DNA from: Bacillota bacterium
GTDB taxonomy: Bacteria; Bacillota; Clostridia; Lachnospirales; Lachnospiraceae
Length of the DNA stretch: 64,000 nucleotides
NCBI GenBank assembly: GCA_023435895.1
Contig: JAEZLH010000010.1
Span: forward strand, 1-64,000
Direction of reading: 5' to 3'
The notes under the pieces were generated by a model. That model was not told the origin of the DNA. It ran no database searches and worked only from the letters and a program-made list of their open reading frames with translations. Made by a program: the position numbers and the translations under genes. Of the stretch, positions 33,777 through 43,913 are shown one piece after another. Position 1 is the stretch's first letter. Every line of letters starts with the position of its first letter.

Positions 33777-35441
33777 ATGTATCGGGTCTTGGTAGTGGAT
33801 GATGAAGTGCTGGTTAGAGAGGCGATCAGTGAAAATATCAGATGGGATGAATTGGGATATGAATTGGTTGGCAGTTGTCAGAACGGCAAGGAAGCAATGG
33901 AGTTTCTTGAACGGAATCCTGTGGATGTTGTTTTGACTGATATTTGCATGCCCTATGTTGACGGGATGGAATTGAGTGAACATATTTACAACAACTATAA
34001 GAATATTAATATCATCATATTCAGTGGATTTGATGATTTTGATTATGCCAAAAAAGCAATTAAGTATGATGTAGAAGAATATCTTCTGAAACCGGTCACA
34101 GCATTTGAATTATCAGAGGTGTTGACCGAAGTTAAGGAAAAGATTGATAAGAAGAGAGAAATTGAACATAAAATAGGAAAGTTAAATGAGACCTATAATA
34201 AAAACAAGCTTGTAATAGAGTCAAAAGCTATTGCTGATCTGATTCAGGGAAGCAGGACACAAGAGGAGAATTTTAAAGCATTAAGTGATTTGGATATTAC
34301 CTTAAACTCCTCCGAATATAAAGTCGCGGTAATCAATATTGAATTTTGCAACGAGGGGTTCACCTCAGAGGATGACAGCAAACACTGTACTTCACTTATG
34401 ACCTTTTCAGTCTATAACATCTGTGATGAGATTTTGAAAAAACATAAGGCAGGGCTGGCATGTTTGGGAAGTGAGAATCGAATTTTTATACTTTTTCAGA
34501 TGGATAAATCTGAACAAGGGAGTATAAAGATTAAGGACATATGCCTTGAAATGCATCGAATGGTTAAGAAATACTTGAAGTTCGAAATTATGATCTGTAC
34601 CGGGAGAAGTGTTAAAAACCTTAGAAATATACATCTCTCCTATGAGGAAGCACTCGAAACCATAAAGTATGAGTATATACTAGGGAAAAATGCTGTTATT
34701 GAAATGGATGACATTATCTATATTAAGAATAATATTAAGAACAAAAGTAATACCATAACCATGGAAGAACGAATAGATTCCTTAATGCTGGCTACCAAAA
34801 TTCACGACAGGCATAGTATGAGTGAAATATTGCTCCAGGTTCAGGAGGATCTCAAAAATGAGCTGGCTGATAAGACGAAATGTGATTTATACATGCAGCA
34901 AATCGTATTATCCATACATAAATTGTTGAAAGCTTCAAACCTTGACGATAGTGAAATATATATTCAAAAAGATCTTTTGTTGAATGATTTAGCAATTGGT
35001 AAAACGCTAGACGAAGCGATGAAACGATTGGGAGAGTATTGTTTTAAAGCGACGGATGAATTAGAGATGCAAAAGAACATCGGTGGTAAAAAGCAGGCAT
35101 TGTTGGCCATGGACTATATTGAGAAGAACTACTCCGATGAGAACCTAAACCTTAATTCTGTTTGTAGTTATCTCAGTATCAGTGTCAGCCGTTTCAGCAC
35201 GATTTTCAAAAGCGTGACAGGCGAAACCTTTATGGAGGTTCTGACTAACATAAGAATGCAGAAGGCAAAGGAATTATTAGAGAATACGGACTATAAAAAC
35301 TATGAGATTGCGGAAAAAGTTGGTTTCACAGACCCGCATTATTTTGGAATCGCATTTAAAAAGATGACAGGAAAGACTCCATCGGAATACAGTAAGGAGA
35401 AGAGGAAGGCAAATTGGAAAAAGGGAGAAAAGGTAAGATAA
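33777..35441 (+). CDS. YesN-type response regulator (receiver plus AraC DNA-binding domain)
   Basis: A 554-aa regulator. Receiver domain at residues 1-120 with acidic pocket D8-D9, phosphoacceptor D55 (VLTDICMP) and K105. A long middle region follows, and an AraC-type double helix-turn-helix ends the protein (SRFSTIFKSVTGETFMEVL ... YEIAEKVGFTDPHYFGIAFKKMTGKTPSEY). It pairs with the kinase gene that overlaps its 3' end by 28 bases. The likely target is the sugar transporter operon starting at 38770. Confidence 0.9.
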   Translation: MYRVLVVDDEVLVREAISENIRWDELGYELVGSCQNGKEAMEFLERNPVDVVLTDICMPYVDGMELSEHIYNNYKNINIIIFSGFDDFDYAKKAIKYDVEEYLLKPVTAFELSEVLTEVKEKIDKKREIEHKIGKLNETYNKNKLVIESKAIADLIQGSRTQEENFKALSDLDITLNSSEYKVAVINIEFCNEGFTSEDDSKHCTSLMTFSVYNICDEILKKHKAGLACLGSENRIFILFQMDKSEQGSIKIKDICLEMHRMVKKYLKFEIMICTGRSVKNLRNIHLSYEEALETIKYEYILGKNAVIEMDDIIYIKNNIKNKSNTITMEERIDSLMLATKIHDRHSMSEILLQVQEDLKNELADKTKCDLYMQQIVLSIHKLLKASNLDDSEIYIQKDLLLNDLAIGKTLDEAMKRLGEYCFKATDELEMQKNIGGKKQALLAMDYIEKNYSDENLNLNSVCSYLSISVSRFSTIFKSVTGETFMEVLTNIRMQKAKELLENTDYKNYEIAEKVGFTDPHYFGIAFKKMTGKTPSEYSKEKRKANWKKGEKVR

Positions 35442-37225
35442 TCTTTAAGCATATTAAAAGTATACGCTTTACCATACTTCTTTCATTTTCCGTGCTCATA
35501 GTGTTTTCACTGTCGATTTTCCTCTTGATCTCACTTAACTATACGGAAACGACAGTAAGAAATAATTCGATTGGTTACACTACCCAGCTGATTGAACAGG
35601 TGAACGGGGATATTGATTCTTATATTGATTATATGGAGAACATATCACTGCTGGTTACCAGCAACGAGGATGTAAGGAAGTATCTGTTTTCAGAAGGACT
35701 TGTTGATAGTCATAGCTTTCAGCTAAGAGCAGCCATATTAGATCAGTTCAATACGATTATGAAAGCCAGACAGGATATCTGCAACATCGCAATTATTTCG
35801 AATAATGGAAGGTATATTATTAATGACGGTAGGGATTTTACCAATGACAATGTATCGGTATTTGATCTGGCCTGGTGCAAGGATGCATTTTTAAAGCCCA
35901 CGGGCACCTCGTTGTCCTCCTCCCATGTTCAGAATGTAATTAAGAATAATTATAAATGGGTTGTTACCCTTAGTAAAAGTATAAAAAACACTTATAATTC
36001 AAAGAGTTCCGGGGTTTTCTTCATTGACTTAAACTATAACGTGATTAGCGATATGTGTGAAAGCAATAGCCTGGGGGAAAAGGGATATGTATTTATATTG
36101 GATCCCCAGGGCAATGTCATTTACCATCCTCAACAGCAGTTGCTTTACAGCGGGCTAAAGACGGATTTGGTGAAAGAGGTAATGAAGAGTAAGAAGAACC
36201 ATTTTGTCGTAAATGAAGGAAATGAAAGCAAACTATATACGAAATCTACATCAAAAAAGACAGGGTGGACTATTGTCGGGGTTGTATATGAATCAGAGTT
36301 AATGAAGAATAAGACACAGACTCAGATGATTTATCTGTTAGTAACCTTTGCTTTATTGGCAGCAGCTGTAATTACTTCTGCAGTGATTTCCACCAGTATA
36401 ACCAGACCGATTAAGATTCTTAAGGATTCCATGAAAGAAGTGGAGAAGGGGCGATTTGATAACGCGAATATTGAAGTGATTCGGGATGATGAAATTGGTA
36501 GCTTGAATAAATCTTTCAATATTATGACAAGAGAAATTCAAAAACTGATGGAAGAGAATGTATATGAGCAAAAGCAAAAGCGAAAGAGCGAGCTGAAGGC
36601 ATTGCAGGCGCAGATTAATCCACATTTTCTTTACAATACTTTGGATGCGATTATTTGGATGGCGGAGGGCAATAAGAATAGAGAAGTTATTCTTATGACA
36701 TCATCGTTAGCGAAGCTTTTACGTCAAAGCATTAGCAATGAGAAGGAAGTAACCACCATAGAGAATGAAGTTACCTATATAAAGAGCTATCTGACAATAC
36801 AGAAAATGAGGTACAAGGACAAGCTGGAATTTAGCATCGATGTGGAAAAGGATATCTATCAGAATGAAATTGTAAAGCTTGTGCTGCAACCTCTGGTGGA
36901 AAATGCTATTTATCATGGAATTAAGTTTCTTGACACCCTGGGAATGCTTCAGATAAAAGGATATTCCCTGGGAAATGATCTTATTATTAAAATATCAGAC
37001 AATGGCAAAGGAATGTCAGAAGAAGCATTATTACACATTTTTGACGAACATAAAATCAATTATAAATCCAATGGAGTAGGGGTCTATAACGTACAGATGA
37101 GACTTCAATTGTATTATGGAAAGAATTACGGTATTTCCTATGAGAGCGTTTTGGGAAAAGGAACCACAGCCACAATCACTATTCCAAAAAGGAAGGCGGA
37201 GCTAAAGAAAGATGAAAAATCATAA
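35414..37225 (+). CDS. YesM-type sensor histidine kinase
   Basis: A 603-aa membrane kinase. Helix 1 at about residues 15-40, an extracellular dCache-like sensor to about 300, helix 2 at about 300-325, HAMP linker, then a LytS-type kinase core with QINPHFLYNTLDAI (H404 the phosphorylated His), the N-box LVLQPLVENAIYHG and DNGKGM. The start is a TTG at 35414 preceded by GAGGAAGG, inside the end of the regulator gene. It overlaps the binding-protein gene by 14 bases. Probably senses sugar through that protein. Confidence 0.88.
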   Translation: MEKGRKGKIIFKHIKSIRFTILLSFSVLIVFSLSIFLLISLNYTETTVRNNSIGYTTQLIEQVNGDIDSYIDYMENISLLVTSNEDVRKYLFSEGLVDSHSFQLRAAILDQFNTIMKARQDICNIAIISNNGRYIINDGRDFTNDNVSVFDLAWCKDAFLKPTGTSLSSSHVQNVIKNNYKWVVTLSKSIKNTYNSKSSGVFFIDLNYNVISDMCESNSLGEKGYVFILDPQGNVIYHPQQQLLYSGLKTDLVKEVMKSKKNHFVVNEGNESKLYTKSTSKKTGWTIVGVVYESELMKNKTQTQMIYLLVTFALLAAAVITSAVISTSITRPIKILKDSMKEVEKGRFDNANIEVIRDDEIGSLNKSFNIMTREIQKLMEENVYEQKQKRKSELKALQAQINPHFLYNTLDAIIWMAEGNKNREVILMTSSLAKLLRQSISNEKEVTTIENEVTYIKSYLTIQKMRYKDKLEFSIDVEKDIYQNEIVKLVLQPLVENAIYHGIKFLDTLGMLQIKGYSLGNDLIIKISDNGKGMSEEALLHIFDEHKINYKSNGVGVYNVQMRLQLYYGKNYGISYESVLGKGTTATITIPKRKAELKKDEKS

Positions 37226-38210
37226 AGTATTGGTTATAATCATAGTTATACTTTGTATTTTAGCACCTTGCATTTGGATTCTCGTTAATAGTAATATGAA
37301 GGCTTCAAAACCAATCAGAGTAATCTACGTACTGAAAACAAAGGATGATACCAACAGTTTCTGGTCGGCGCTGATGGGCGGAGCGAAGATGGCTGCCAAG
37401 GAATACGATGTGGATCTAGAAATCGTGGCACCGAAAGCGGAAGAGGATTACAAAAGGCAGAATGAGTTGATTGAATGGGCCATTGGGCAAAAGCCAGATG
37501 CCATAGTTCTTTGCCCCGCAGATTATTCTGAAACTACTGTAATGGCAAAAAAGATAGCAGATAATAACATTAAACTGGTGTTTGTTGACTCCACGGTAAA
37601 TGAAAATATTCAGAATGCGACAGTTGCAACAGACAATTATCTTGCTGGCAAGAAAATGGGCGCTTACATGAAACAATACATTAAATCCGACACAAAAATT
37701 GCAATTGTATCCCATGTGAAAACTTCTTCCACTGCCATTGAAAGAGAGAAAGGCCTCAGGTCTGCTCTGGGAGAGGATGAGAAAAAAATTCTTGAGGTTG
37801 AATTTTGCGATTCCTCCTATCAGAAGGCTTTTGATTTGACAGAAGAAATACTTAAAAAGCATCCCGATATTAATATGATTGCAGGTCTTAATGAATATTC
37901 TTCCATTGGTGTGGCAAGAGCAATCAAAAGTATGGGGTTAAAGGATAAGATAAAGGTGATCGGATTTGATAGTTCTATAGAAGAAATAGAGCTCTTGGAG
38001 GAAGGCATCTTTCAAGCAATCGTGATTCAGAAATCTCTCAATATGGGGTATCTGGGAATGGAAGAAGCGGTAAATCTGGTAACAGGAAAGAAAGTAGATG
38101 CGAATGTGGATTCCGGATCACAGCTTATTACCAAAGACAATATGTATACGGAAGAAAATCAAAAATTATTGTTTCCGTTCTTGGATAACAAGGTTGTTGA
38201 GAGTGAGTAA
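37212..38210 (+). CDS. Membrane-anchored sugar-binding protein, sensor partner
   Basis: A 332-aa periplasmic-binding-protein fold of the ribose/galactose type (VIYVLKTKDDTNSFWSALMGGAKMAAKEY, then PDAIVLCP, VFVDSTV, IGFDSSIEE). It has one N-terminal membrane helix rather than a lipobox (VLVIIIVILCILAPCIWILV), so it stays tethered without lipid. Its tight overlap with the YesM-like kinase suggests a three-part sensing system, in which the protein presents sugar to the kinase, rather than a transport receptor. Confidence 0.82.
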   Translation: MKNHKVLVIIIVILCILAPCIWILVNSNMKASKPIRVIYVLKTKDDTNSFWSALMGGAKMAAKEYDVDLEIVAPKAEEDYKRQNELIEWAIGQKPDAIVLCPADYSETTVMAKKIADNNIKLVFVDSTVNENIQNATVATDNYLAGKKMGAYMKQYIKSDTKIAIVSHVKTSSTAIEREKGLRSALGEDEKKILEVEFCDSSYQKAFDLTEEILKKHPDINMIAGLNEYSSIGVARAIKSMGLKDKIKVIGFDSSIEEIELLEEGIFQAIVIQKSLNMGYLGMEEAVNLVTGKKVDANVDSGSQLITKDNMYTEENQKLLFPFLDNKVVESE

Positions 38211-38479
38211 GTCATGATCTTTTATGAAAAAGAAGCGAGGGAATGACAAAAAAAGATACAGCTCGGTGCTGGTACCAGAATTTTGCTTTGAAGTTACTCT
38301 TTTGTATTTAAATTAAAATCAATTTTTTAAGGTTGCTACTAAAGAATATATATTTCACAAGAACGAAGAATAGTGCATTGGTAATACCAAACAGAGACAA
38401 AGGTCTTAAAATTGATATCAAGTGGTTGAGTGGAATTATTAATACATAACTGCGTCAGTGATAATGATATCAGAAATTA

Positions 38480-38556
38480 AGAGCGTTATCTTTTATTACA
38501 GTCTGTAGACTTCAAATGAAGTTTAAGACTGAAGTAAAAGATAACGCTCTTTTTAT
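38480..38556 (+). terminator. Terminator of the sensor operon
   Basis: AGAGCGTTATCTTTTA (38480-38495) pairs with TAAAAGATAACGCTCT (38535-38550) and is followed by TTTTATAT. An inner inverted pair lies in the loop. The rest of the 559-base gap 38211-38769 shows no gene; a TATAAT at about 38710 may be the -10 of the transporter operon, with no good -35, as expected for an activated promoter. Confidence 0.8.
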
Positions 38557-38769
38557 ATACCAGCAAAGAGGAAGTGAAGGCAGTTAAAAATAAAAATCCT
38601 CTAGGGTAAAAATATTTCAAAAGGTTATTATTTTACACTCATTATTTACAGTAGAATTTTAACCATTTTGAAAAGGATATTCTCTTAAAAAGTCTTCCAC
38701 TTCTTCGTATAATACAAGCAGATTAATTGATTATTGAATTCCTAGAGAAAACAGAAGGAAGGTGAAGAC

Positions 38770-40263
38770 GTGGCTGAAGTTATATTGACAATGAAGGGGA
38801 TTGATAAGACCTTTCCCGGTGTTCATGCTCTGGATCATGTGGATTTCGAAGTAAAAAAAGGAGAAGTCCATGCATTGATGGGTGAGAACGGAGCCGGTAA
38901 GTCAACACTAATGAAAGTGTTAACCGGAATATACAAAAAGGATTCCGGAAGCATCAGCTATGAGGGTAAGGAAGTGGAATTCACCAGCCCCAAGGAAGCA
39001 CAAGAAGCAGGGATTGAAATTGTGCATCAGGAGCTGAACATGATGGGACACCTGACAGTGGCACAGAATATTTTTATCGGCAGGGAATTCATGAAGGGCA
39101 AGCTGATTGATGACGGAAGAATGAACAGCGAAGCTAAGAAGCTCTTTGATAAGTTAAATATTAATATTGATCCCACAGAGAAGATGTCCAGATTAACGGT
39201 TGGAAAGCAGCAGATGTGTGAGATAGCGAAGGCAATCTCCCACGATGCCAAAGTTATTATATTCGATGAGCCTTCCGCAGCACTTACGGAATCAGAGATT
39301 GAAGAGTTGTTTAAGATTATCCGTGACCTTAGAGATAAGGATATGGGAATTGTATATATCTCCCATCGTATGGATGAAATCAAAGTGATTACTGATCGTG
39401 TAACGGTAATGCGTGATGGCGGATATGTGGGAACACTGATTACAAAGGAAAGCACCAAAGATGATATCATCAGCATGATGGTGGGTCGTGTAATCTATGA
39501 AGATCCCAAAACCGTAAGCAGTGTCCCGAAGGATGCTCCCGTGGTACTTAAGGTAGAGCATTTAAATGCTGGTAAGCTGGTAAAGGACGTTAGCTTCGAA
39601 TTACATAAAGGTGAAATATTAGGGTTTTCAGGACTGATGGGAGCCGGAAGAACGGAGACTGCAAGAGCGTTGTTTGGTGCAGACCCGAAAGACAGCGGTG
39701 ATATCTATATTAATGGTAAGAAAGTAGATATTAAATCCCCCATGGATGCGGTAGCCAATGGCATTGGTTATCTGTCCGAAGACAGAAAACGATATGGAAT
39801 TATCGTACAAAAGACCATTGCAGAGAATTCTACCATGGCTTCACTGGAGAACTTCATGTCAGGAATCTTCATTAATAAGAAGAAGGAAAGAGAAGTCAGC
39901 AAGAAATATGTGGATCGATTAAAAACCAAGACACCGAGTGTGGATCAGCTGGTAGTCAATCTGTCAGGTGGTAATCAACAGAAGGTGGTTATTGCAAAGT
40001 GGCTGGTAAGAAACTGTGACATATTAATCTTTGATGAGCCTACCAGAGGTATTGATGTTGGTGCAAAGAATGAAATATATCATCTGATGAACGAGCTAGT
40101 TGCAGAAGGGAAGTCAATTATTATGATTTCTTCTGAAATGACTGAAATATTGAGAATGAGCGACCGAGTTATAGTTATGTGTGAAGGCAGAAAAACAGGG
40201 GAGATTGATATCGCCGAAGCCTCACAGGAGAAGATTATGAATTCGGCAACGCTTAGATATTAG
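38770..40263 (+). CDS. Sugar ABC transporter ATPase, copy 1 (RbsA/MglA type)
   Basis: A 497-aa double ATPase of the CUT2 sugar-uptake type. The first half has Walker A GENGAGKST and FDEPSAALTESE. The second half has the degenerate Walker A SGLMGAGRTE, the signature LSGGNQQK and the Walker B DEPTRGIDVGAK. GTG start with AAGGAAGG upstream. It differs from the ATPase at 41312 at only about 17 positions by my reading. Its permease follows directly. The sugar cannot be named from sequence (ribose, galactose and xylose are all possible). Confidence 0.9.
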   Translation: MAEVILTMKGIDKTFPGVHALDHVDFEVKKGEVHALMGENGAGKSTLMKVLTGIYKKDSGSISYEGKEVEFTSPKEAQEAGIEIVHQELNMMGHLTVAQNIFIGREFMKGKLIDDGRMNSEAKKLFDKLNINIDPTEKMSRLTVGKQQMCEIAKAISHDAKVIIFDEPSAALTESEIEELFKIIRDLRDKDMGIVYISHRMDEIKVITDRVTVMRDGGYVGTLITKESTKDDIISMMVGRVIYEDPKTVSSVPKDAPVVLKVEHLNAGKLVKDVSFELHKGEILGFSGLMGAGRTETARALFGADPKDSGDIYINGKKVDIKSPMDAVANGIGYLSEDRKRYGIIVQKTIAENSTMASLENFMSGIFINKKKEREVSKKYVDRLKTKTPSVDQLVVNLSGGNQQKVVIAKWLVRNCDILIFDEPTRGIDVGAKNEIYHLMNELVAEGKSIIMISSEMTEILRMSDRVIVMCEGRKTGEIDIAEASQEKIMNSATLRY

Positions 40264-40275
40264 GAGGAAGAAGAA

Positions 40276-41259
40276 GTGGAATTTATTAAAAACAATTCGT
40301 TGGTAAAGAAAATTGGATTTAACAAGTTGGTTCTATGCTTGGTTATCCTTGTAATGTATGGAGCATTTGCAATGGTAAGCCCAACTTTCGTAAGCTATCC
40401 GAGAATTTTAAGTGCACTTAGCTATGCTTACTTTTTAGGGTTTCTTGCACTGGGTGTGACCTTTGTAATCGGTACAGGTGGTATTGATTTCTCTATTGGA
40501 CCGGTTATGTTCTGCGCGGCACTGATTTCTGGTCAGTTGTTAGTAAAGAGCGGGTTACCATTAGGGGCAAGCTTAGTTGTGAGTATTCTGGTTGGTTTGA
40601 TTTTTGGTTCTTTGAATGGTTTCATGGTAGCTTACCTGAATATACCCCCATTCATTACTTCCATGGCAATCATGCAGATTTCAAAAGGTGTGGGTTCCGT
40701 ATTCACCAAAACTCAGTCCGTTAGCTGGCCACAGGCTACGGAAGCAAATGGATGGTATCGTTACCTGGTAAAAGCAAAAATTGGTGGAGTAGAAGTACCT
40801 ACAGGTCTTTTCTTCCTGTTGATAGCAGCAATTATTTGCTCCATTATTCTTAATAAAACAAAAATCGGTCGTAATATTTTATGTATCGGTAGTAATAAAG
40901 AAGCAGTACGTTTATCCGGTGTAAATGTTAGAAAGTGGCAGATGATGGCTTATATGATATGCGGTATCTTAGTCGGCATCGCAGCAATCTTCTTCGTAGG
41001 TGCATATACCACAATTCAGCCGGGACTTGGCGATCAATATAACAATGAAGCAATTGCTTGTGCTGTAATGGGTGGAACATCCATGGCTGGTGGTATTGCA
41101 TCCATCGGTGGAACCTTTATCGGTACCATGATTATCGCATTACTTCAGGAAGGTATCCTGGCAATGGGCTTTACCAAGGATTATCAGTTAGTTATCACTG
41201 GTGCTATCGTAATTATCGCAGTATATATGGATATCATGTCCAGAAGAAGAAAAAATTAA
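40276..41259 (+). CDS. Sugar ABC transporter permease, copy 1
   Basis: A 327-aa RbsC/MglC-type permease with about nine helices. The typical GVTFVIGTGGIDFSIGPVM and SLNGFMVAYLNIPPFITSMA motifs near one third of the way, and GSNKEAVRLSGVNV in the cytoplasmic loop that touches the ATPase. GTG start with GAGGAAGAAG upstream, 12 bases after the ATPase. Only moderately similar to the permease at 42813, in contrast to the near-identical ATPases. Confidence 0.9.
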   Translation: MEFIKNNSLVKKIGFNKLVLCLVILVMYGAFAMVSPTFVSYPRILSALSYAYFLGFLALGVTFVIGTGGIDFSIGPVMFCAALISGQLLVKSGLPLGASLVVSILVGLIFGSLNGFMVAYLNIPPFITSMAIMQISKGVGSVFTKTQSVSWPQATEANGWYRYLVKAKIGGVEVPTGLFFLLIAAIICSIILNKTKIGRNILCIGSNKEAVRLSGVNVRKWQMMAYMICGILVGIAAIFFVGAYTTIQPGLGDQYNNEAIACAVMGGTSMAGGIASIGGTFIGTMIIALLQEGILAMGFTKDYQLVITGAIVIIAVYMDIMSRRRKN

Positions 41260-41311
41260 GCAGGCTTTTATTGTAGCTGTGAAACTAACTTTGAAAGGAT
41301 AGGAAGTAAAC

Positions 41312-42802
41312 GTGAGTGAAGTTATTTTAACGATGAAAGGCATAGATAAGACTTTCCCCGGTGTTCATGCACTGGATCATGTGGATTTTGAAGTGAGAAA
41401 AGGGGAAGTACATGCATTGATGGGTGAGAACGGAGCCGGTAAGTCAACCTTAATGAAGGTGTTAACCGGAATATATCGTAAGGATTCCGGAAGTATTACC
41501 TATGAAGGCAAGGAGATAGAGTTCACAAGCCCCAAGGAAGCACAAGAGGCAGGTATTGAAATTGTGCATCAGGAGTTGAACATGATGGGACACCTGTCAG
41601 TGGCTCAAAATATCTTTATTGGTAGGGAATTCATGAAAGGCAAACTGATTGATGATGCCAAAATGAACAGCGAAGCCAAGAAGCTCTTTGATAAGCTGAA
41701 TATTAATATTGATCCCACAGAGAAGATGTCCAGATTAACGGTAGGAAAGCAGCAGATGTGTGAAATTGCTAAGGCAATCTCCCATGATGCCAAAGTTATT
41801 ATATTCGATGAACCTTCTGCAGCACTTACAGAATCCGAGATAGATGAGTTGTTTAAGATTATCCGTGATCTTAGAGATAAGAATATGGGAATTGTATATA
41901 TCTCTCACCGTATGGATGAAATAAAAGTAATTACTGACCGCGTAACAGTAATGCGAGATGGTGGATATGTGGGTACTCTGATTACAAAGGAAAGCACCAA
42001 GGATGATATCATCAGCATGATGGTAGGTCGTGTAATCTATGAAGATCCCAAAACAGTGAGCAGTGTTCCCAAGGATGCACCGGTGGTACTTAAGGTGGAG
42101 CATTTAAATGCCGGCAAGCTGGTAAAGGATGTTAGCTTTGAATTACATAAAGGCGAGATATTAGGGTTCTCAGGACTGATGGGAGCAGGAAGAACGGAGA
42201 CTGCAAGAGCATTGTTTGGTGCAGACCCGAAAGATAGCGGTGACATTTTTATTAACGGCAAAAAAGTGGATATTAAATCCCCTATGGATGCGGTAGCCAA
42301 TGGAATCGGTTATCTGTCCGAAGATAGAAAACGTTACGGAATTATAGTACAAAAAACCATTGCAGAGAATTCCACCATGGCTTCACTGGATAACTTCATG
42401 TCAGGTATCTTCATTAATAAGAAGAAGGAAAGAGAAGTCAGCAAGAAGTATGTGGATCGATTAAAGACCAAGACCCCGGGTGTTGATCAGCTGGTAGTGA
42501 ATCTGTCAGGTGGTAATCAACAGAAGGTGGTTATTGCAAAATGGCTGGTAAGAAACTGTGACATATTAATCTTTGATGAGCCTACCAGAGGTATTGACGT
42601 AGGAGCAAAGAATGAAATATATCATCTGATGAACGAGCTGGTTGCGGAAGGGAAGTCAATCATTATGATTTCTTCTGAAATGACTGAAATATTAAGAATG
42701 AGTGACCGTATCATAATCATGTGTGAAGGCAAAAAGACCGGTGAGATTGACATAGCGGAAGCATCACAAGAGAAAATTATGAATGCGGCAACGCTTAGAT
42801 AG
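41312..42802 (+). CDS. Sugar ABC transporter ATPase, copy 2
   Basis: A 496-aa double ATPase with the same motifs as copy 1. Changes between the copies are conservative (K/R, V/I, E/D, S/T) and outside the catalytic motifs, so both are probably active. The GTG start follows AAAGGATAGGAAG. Together with copy 1 the order is ATPase-permease-ATPase-permease-receptor, which points to a tandem duplication of a two-gene block. Confidence 0.9.
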   Translation: MSEVILTMKGIDKTFPGVHALDHVDFEVRKGEVHALMGENGAGKSTLMKVLTGIYRKDSGSITYEGKEIEFTSPKEAQEAGIEIVHQELNMMGHLSVAQNIFIGREFMKGKLIDDAKMNSEAKKLFDKLNINIDPTEKMSRLTVGKQQMCEIAKAISHDAKVIIFDEPSAALTESEIDELFKIIRDLRDKNMGIVYISHRMDEIKVITDRVTVMRDGGYVGTLITKESTKDDIISMMVGRVIYEDPKTVSSVPKDAPVVLKVEHLNAGKLVKDVSFELHKGEILGFSGLMGAGRTETARALFGADPKDSGDIFINGKKVDIKSPMDAVANGIGYLSEDRKRYGIIVQKTIAENSTMASLDNFMSGIFINKKKEREVSKKYVDRLKTKTPGVDQLVVNLSGGNQQKVVIAKWLVRNCDILIFDEPTRGIDVGAKNEIYHLMNELVAEGKSIIMISSEMTEILRMSDRIIIMCEGKKTGEIDIAEASQEKIMNAATLR

Positions 42803-42812
42803 GGGGAAGATA

Positions 42813-43811
42813 ATGATGTCTAATAAAAAGGGAAACATATTAACCAATAATGCGATTATTCAAAAAATCGGCACGCAAAAGCTGGTTGTAATATTAATCA
42901 TAGCGGCACTATATTCATTCTTTAGTGTGGCGAGTCCGGCATTCAGACAGTATTCAACAACACTCAGTATCATGGATTATTCCTATTACATTACATTAAT
43001 GGCAATCGGTGTTACCTTTACTCTGATTACCGGAGGTGTTGACTTATCAATCGGTACCGGTCTTGTATGTTATGCACTTGCCGGAGGGTATCTCGTTGTT
43101 TATAAACATATGCCGGTTGAAGTTGGTATTCTTGTTACCTTGTTGTTTGGTATTGCAGTAGGACTTTTAAACGGTATCTTAATCGCGGTTATGAACTTAC
43201 CGCCGTTTATTGCAACACTTTGTACCATGATGATGACCAGAGGTTTAGGTTCTCTTTGCTCGGGCGGTTTCGGTATTCCATGGCCACAGGCAGGAACCGA
43301 AGGATCATGGTTTCGTAACATCTTTAAAATGAAAATTGGTGATACAAAATATCCCGTTGGTTTTCTTCTGATTATCCTATTGATTATTATTATGTCAATT
43401 GTACTAAATAAGACAAAAGTAGGACGATACATCATTGCTATAGGAAGTAATAAAGAAGCGGCAAGACTTTCAGGTGTTAATGTTAAGAAATATCTGATTA
43501 CTGCCTATGTAATATCTGGATTTTTCGCAGGTTTAGCAGGTATCGCTTATGCAGCGACCTTCACAAGTATCAATCCCGGTACCGGTGCCGGCCTTGAGTT
43601 AGATGCAATCGGTGGTGCAATTATCGGTGGTGTATCTACAACCGGTGGTTCAGGATCAATTGTTGGAGCTTTACTTGGTGTATTCGTTATATCCATGTTA
43701 AAGACCGGTTTGCCTTATATCGGACTTCAAGCAAACTGGCAGCAGATTATTACCGGTACAATCTTAATCAGTGCGGTATTAATTGACTTATTAAAGAGAA
43801 AGAACAAGTAA
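42813..43811 (+). CDS. Sugar ABC transporter permease, copy 2
   Basis: A 332-aa CUT2 permease with GVTFTLITGGVDLSIGTGL, GLLNGILIAVMNLPPFIATL and GSNKEAARLSGVNV. The open frame begins at 42783 inside the ATPase gene, but ATG 42813 (or 42816) is chosen because AGGGGGAAG precedes it. Shares short motifs such as WPQA and the loop with copy 1 but is otherwise clearly diverged. The 3' end carries the 14-bp tandem repeat that starts in its last codons. Confidence 0.88.
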   Translation: MMSNKKGNILTNNAIIQKIGTQKLVVILIIAALYSFFSVASPAFRQYSTTLSIMDYSYYITLMAIGVTFTLITGGVDLSIGTGLVCYALAGGYLVVYKHMPVEVGILVTLLFGIAVGLLNGILIAVMNLPPFIATLCTMMMTRGLGSLCSGGFGIPWPQAGTEGSWFRNIFKMKIGDTKYPVGFLLIILLIIIMSIVLNKTKVGRYIIAIGSNKEAARLSGVNVKKYLITAYVISGFFAGLAGIAYAATFTSINPGTGAGLELDAIGGAIIGGVSTTGGSGSIVGALLGVFVISMLKTGLPYIGLQANWQQIITGTILISAVLIDLLKRKNK

Positions 43812-43857
43812 TACAAAACAAGTAATACAAAACAAGTAATACAGTACAAGTAATCTT
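43804..43857. repeat. 14-bp tandem repeat from the permease stop codon
   Basis: ACAAGTAATACAAA starts at 43804, 43818 and 43832 (last two bases changed) and again, shortened, at 43846. The first copy holds the final Asn-Lys-stop of the permease. As in the 44-bp array at 3957-4197, the array grows from the gene end outward. Confidence 0.8.
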
Positions 43858-43913
43858 ATGTATGGAAACGCGAAAGCGATTCATAATAAATAAAAAGTAT
43901 GGAGGGTTTAGTA

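Noticed and set aside
37416..37862. Leftward 148-aa frame opposite the sensor binding-protein gene
   Set aside because: No start signal; entirely opposite a well-supported gene.
39027..39476. Leftward 149-aa frame opposite ATPase copy 1
   Set aside because: Similar antisense frames appear opposite copy 2, as expected from sequence identity of the sense genes.
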